The notes under the pieces were generated by a model. The model was not told the DNA's origin and ran no database searches. It worked only from the letters and a program-made list of their open reading frames with translations. From assembly GCF_002257705.1 (NCBI RefSeq), contig NZ_LSLK01000054.1:6625-70624 (forward strand): a stretch of DNA of 64,000 nt, in the 5' to 3' direction. The stretch's first letter is position 1. Each line of letters starts with the position of its first letter. Shown one piece after another: positions 63,879 through 64,000 of this stretch. The stretch comes from Sporomusa silvacetica DSM 10669 (GTDB lineage Bacteria > Bacillota > Negativicutes > Sporomusales > Sporomusaceae). The position numbers and the translations under genes are program-made.

Positions 63879-64000
63879 TGCTACCCCCAGATAGGACAGT
63901 GAAAAAACACTGAAATATCTGGGGGTAAAATTATGCCACAAAAAGGGAAATTGCCGGCAGAAGAAAAATTGCGGATTGTAGAAATGTATCTTGCCGGAAA
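63879..64000 (+). mobile_element. Left end of an insertion sequence (IS3/IS150-like)
   Basis: TG at 63879 begins an end with TACCCCCAGATA / TATCTGGGGGTA (63882-63927, inner CAGTG/CACTG), then an ATG at 63933 opens the transposase. The element continues past the window. Confidence 0.65.
63933..64000 (+). CDS. Transposase N-terminus (IS3-type orfA-like), partial
   Basis: ATG at 63933 encodes MPQKGKLPAEEKLRIVEMYL and continues to the edge; this is the helix-turn-helix start of IS3/IS150-type transposase orfA. Confidence 0.65.
   Translation, partial: MPQKGKLPAEEKLRIVEMYLAG

Overview
The window looks like a chromosomal segment of an anaerobic, spore-forming, outer-membrane-bearing Firmicute (Negativicutes, Sporomusa/Pelosinus-like). 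This is an inference from gene content: a Wza-type outer-membrane export protein with Firmicute-type regulation (an Ile T-box, strong AGGAGG sites, many GTG/TTG starts), three corrinoid/URO-D-type methyltransferase loci with RamA-like activators, and DUF1657/DUF421 genes usually found near spore genes. No rRNA, tRNA or CRISPR array was seen.

Layout. (1) 1-1834, minus: the 5' part of a nitrogenase component-1-like gene behind a DUF2325 gene, preceded by two tandem 'conserved head plus intrinsic terminator' elements. (2) 2122-9533, plus: a promoter, a leader terminator and an operon of two URO-D-type methyltransferases, a ferredoxin/ASKHA corrinoid activator, a DUF1847 protein and a NitT/TauT-type ABC importer. 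(3) 10216-17320, minus: a lasso-peptide operon (B1 RRE protein, B2 peptidase, a 46-residue precursor, asparagine-synthetase-like cyclase, ABC exporter, thioredoxin/CcdA-like membrane protein, tiny membrane protein, HprK-like kinase). (4) 17522-18169: an acyltransferase fragment and a LysM protein. (5) 18497-39321, minus: a long exopolysaccharide operon (LytTR regulator, Wza, Wzz, tyrosine kinase, glycosyltransferases, Wzy, Wzx, modifying enzymes). (6) 39.7-42.3 kb: decayed mobile-element pieces, a second lasso-type precursor behind a broken B2 remnant, a small secreted protein and a chimeric S41/permease fragment. (7) 42.3-46.3 kb: a Cys-Phe-Pro-Arg repeat protein, two CoA-dehydratase-activase-related proteins, DUF1657, a half-size DMT transporter and DUF421. 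(8) 46.6-50.0 kb: ileS with its T-box. (9) 50.1-55.9 kb: a second corrinoid methyltransferase locus, this one with its own corrinoid protein. (10) 56-64 kb: small genes, three paralogous secreted Pro/His/Gln-rich proteins, a TetR regulator with three identical operators, a TctC remnant, small zinc-ribbon proteins, and the start of an IS element at the right edge.

How the genes fit together. The two methyltransferase loci are paralogous modules (type A URO-D, type B URO-D, activator); the first replaces the corrinoid protein with an importer and lies beside the nitrogenase-like gene. The lasso operon combines a core with three C-terminal cysteines, a C-terminal serine, a thiol-redox membrane protein and a HprK-like kinase, which together suggest a redox-handled and phosphorylated lasso peptide. 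The orphan precursor about 25 kb away shares leader and ribosome-binding context but lacks the terminal serine and the three-cysteine tail.
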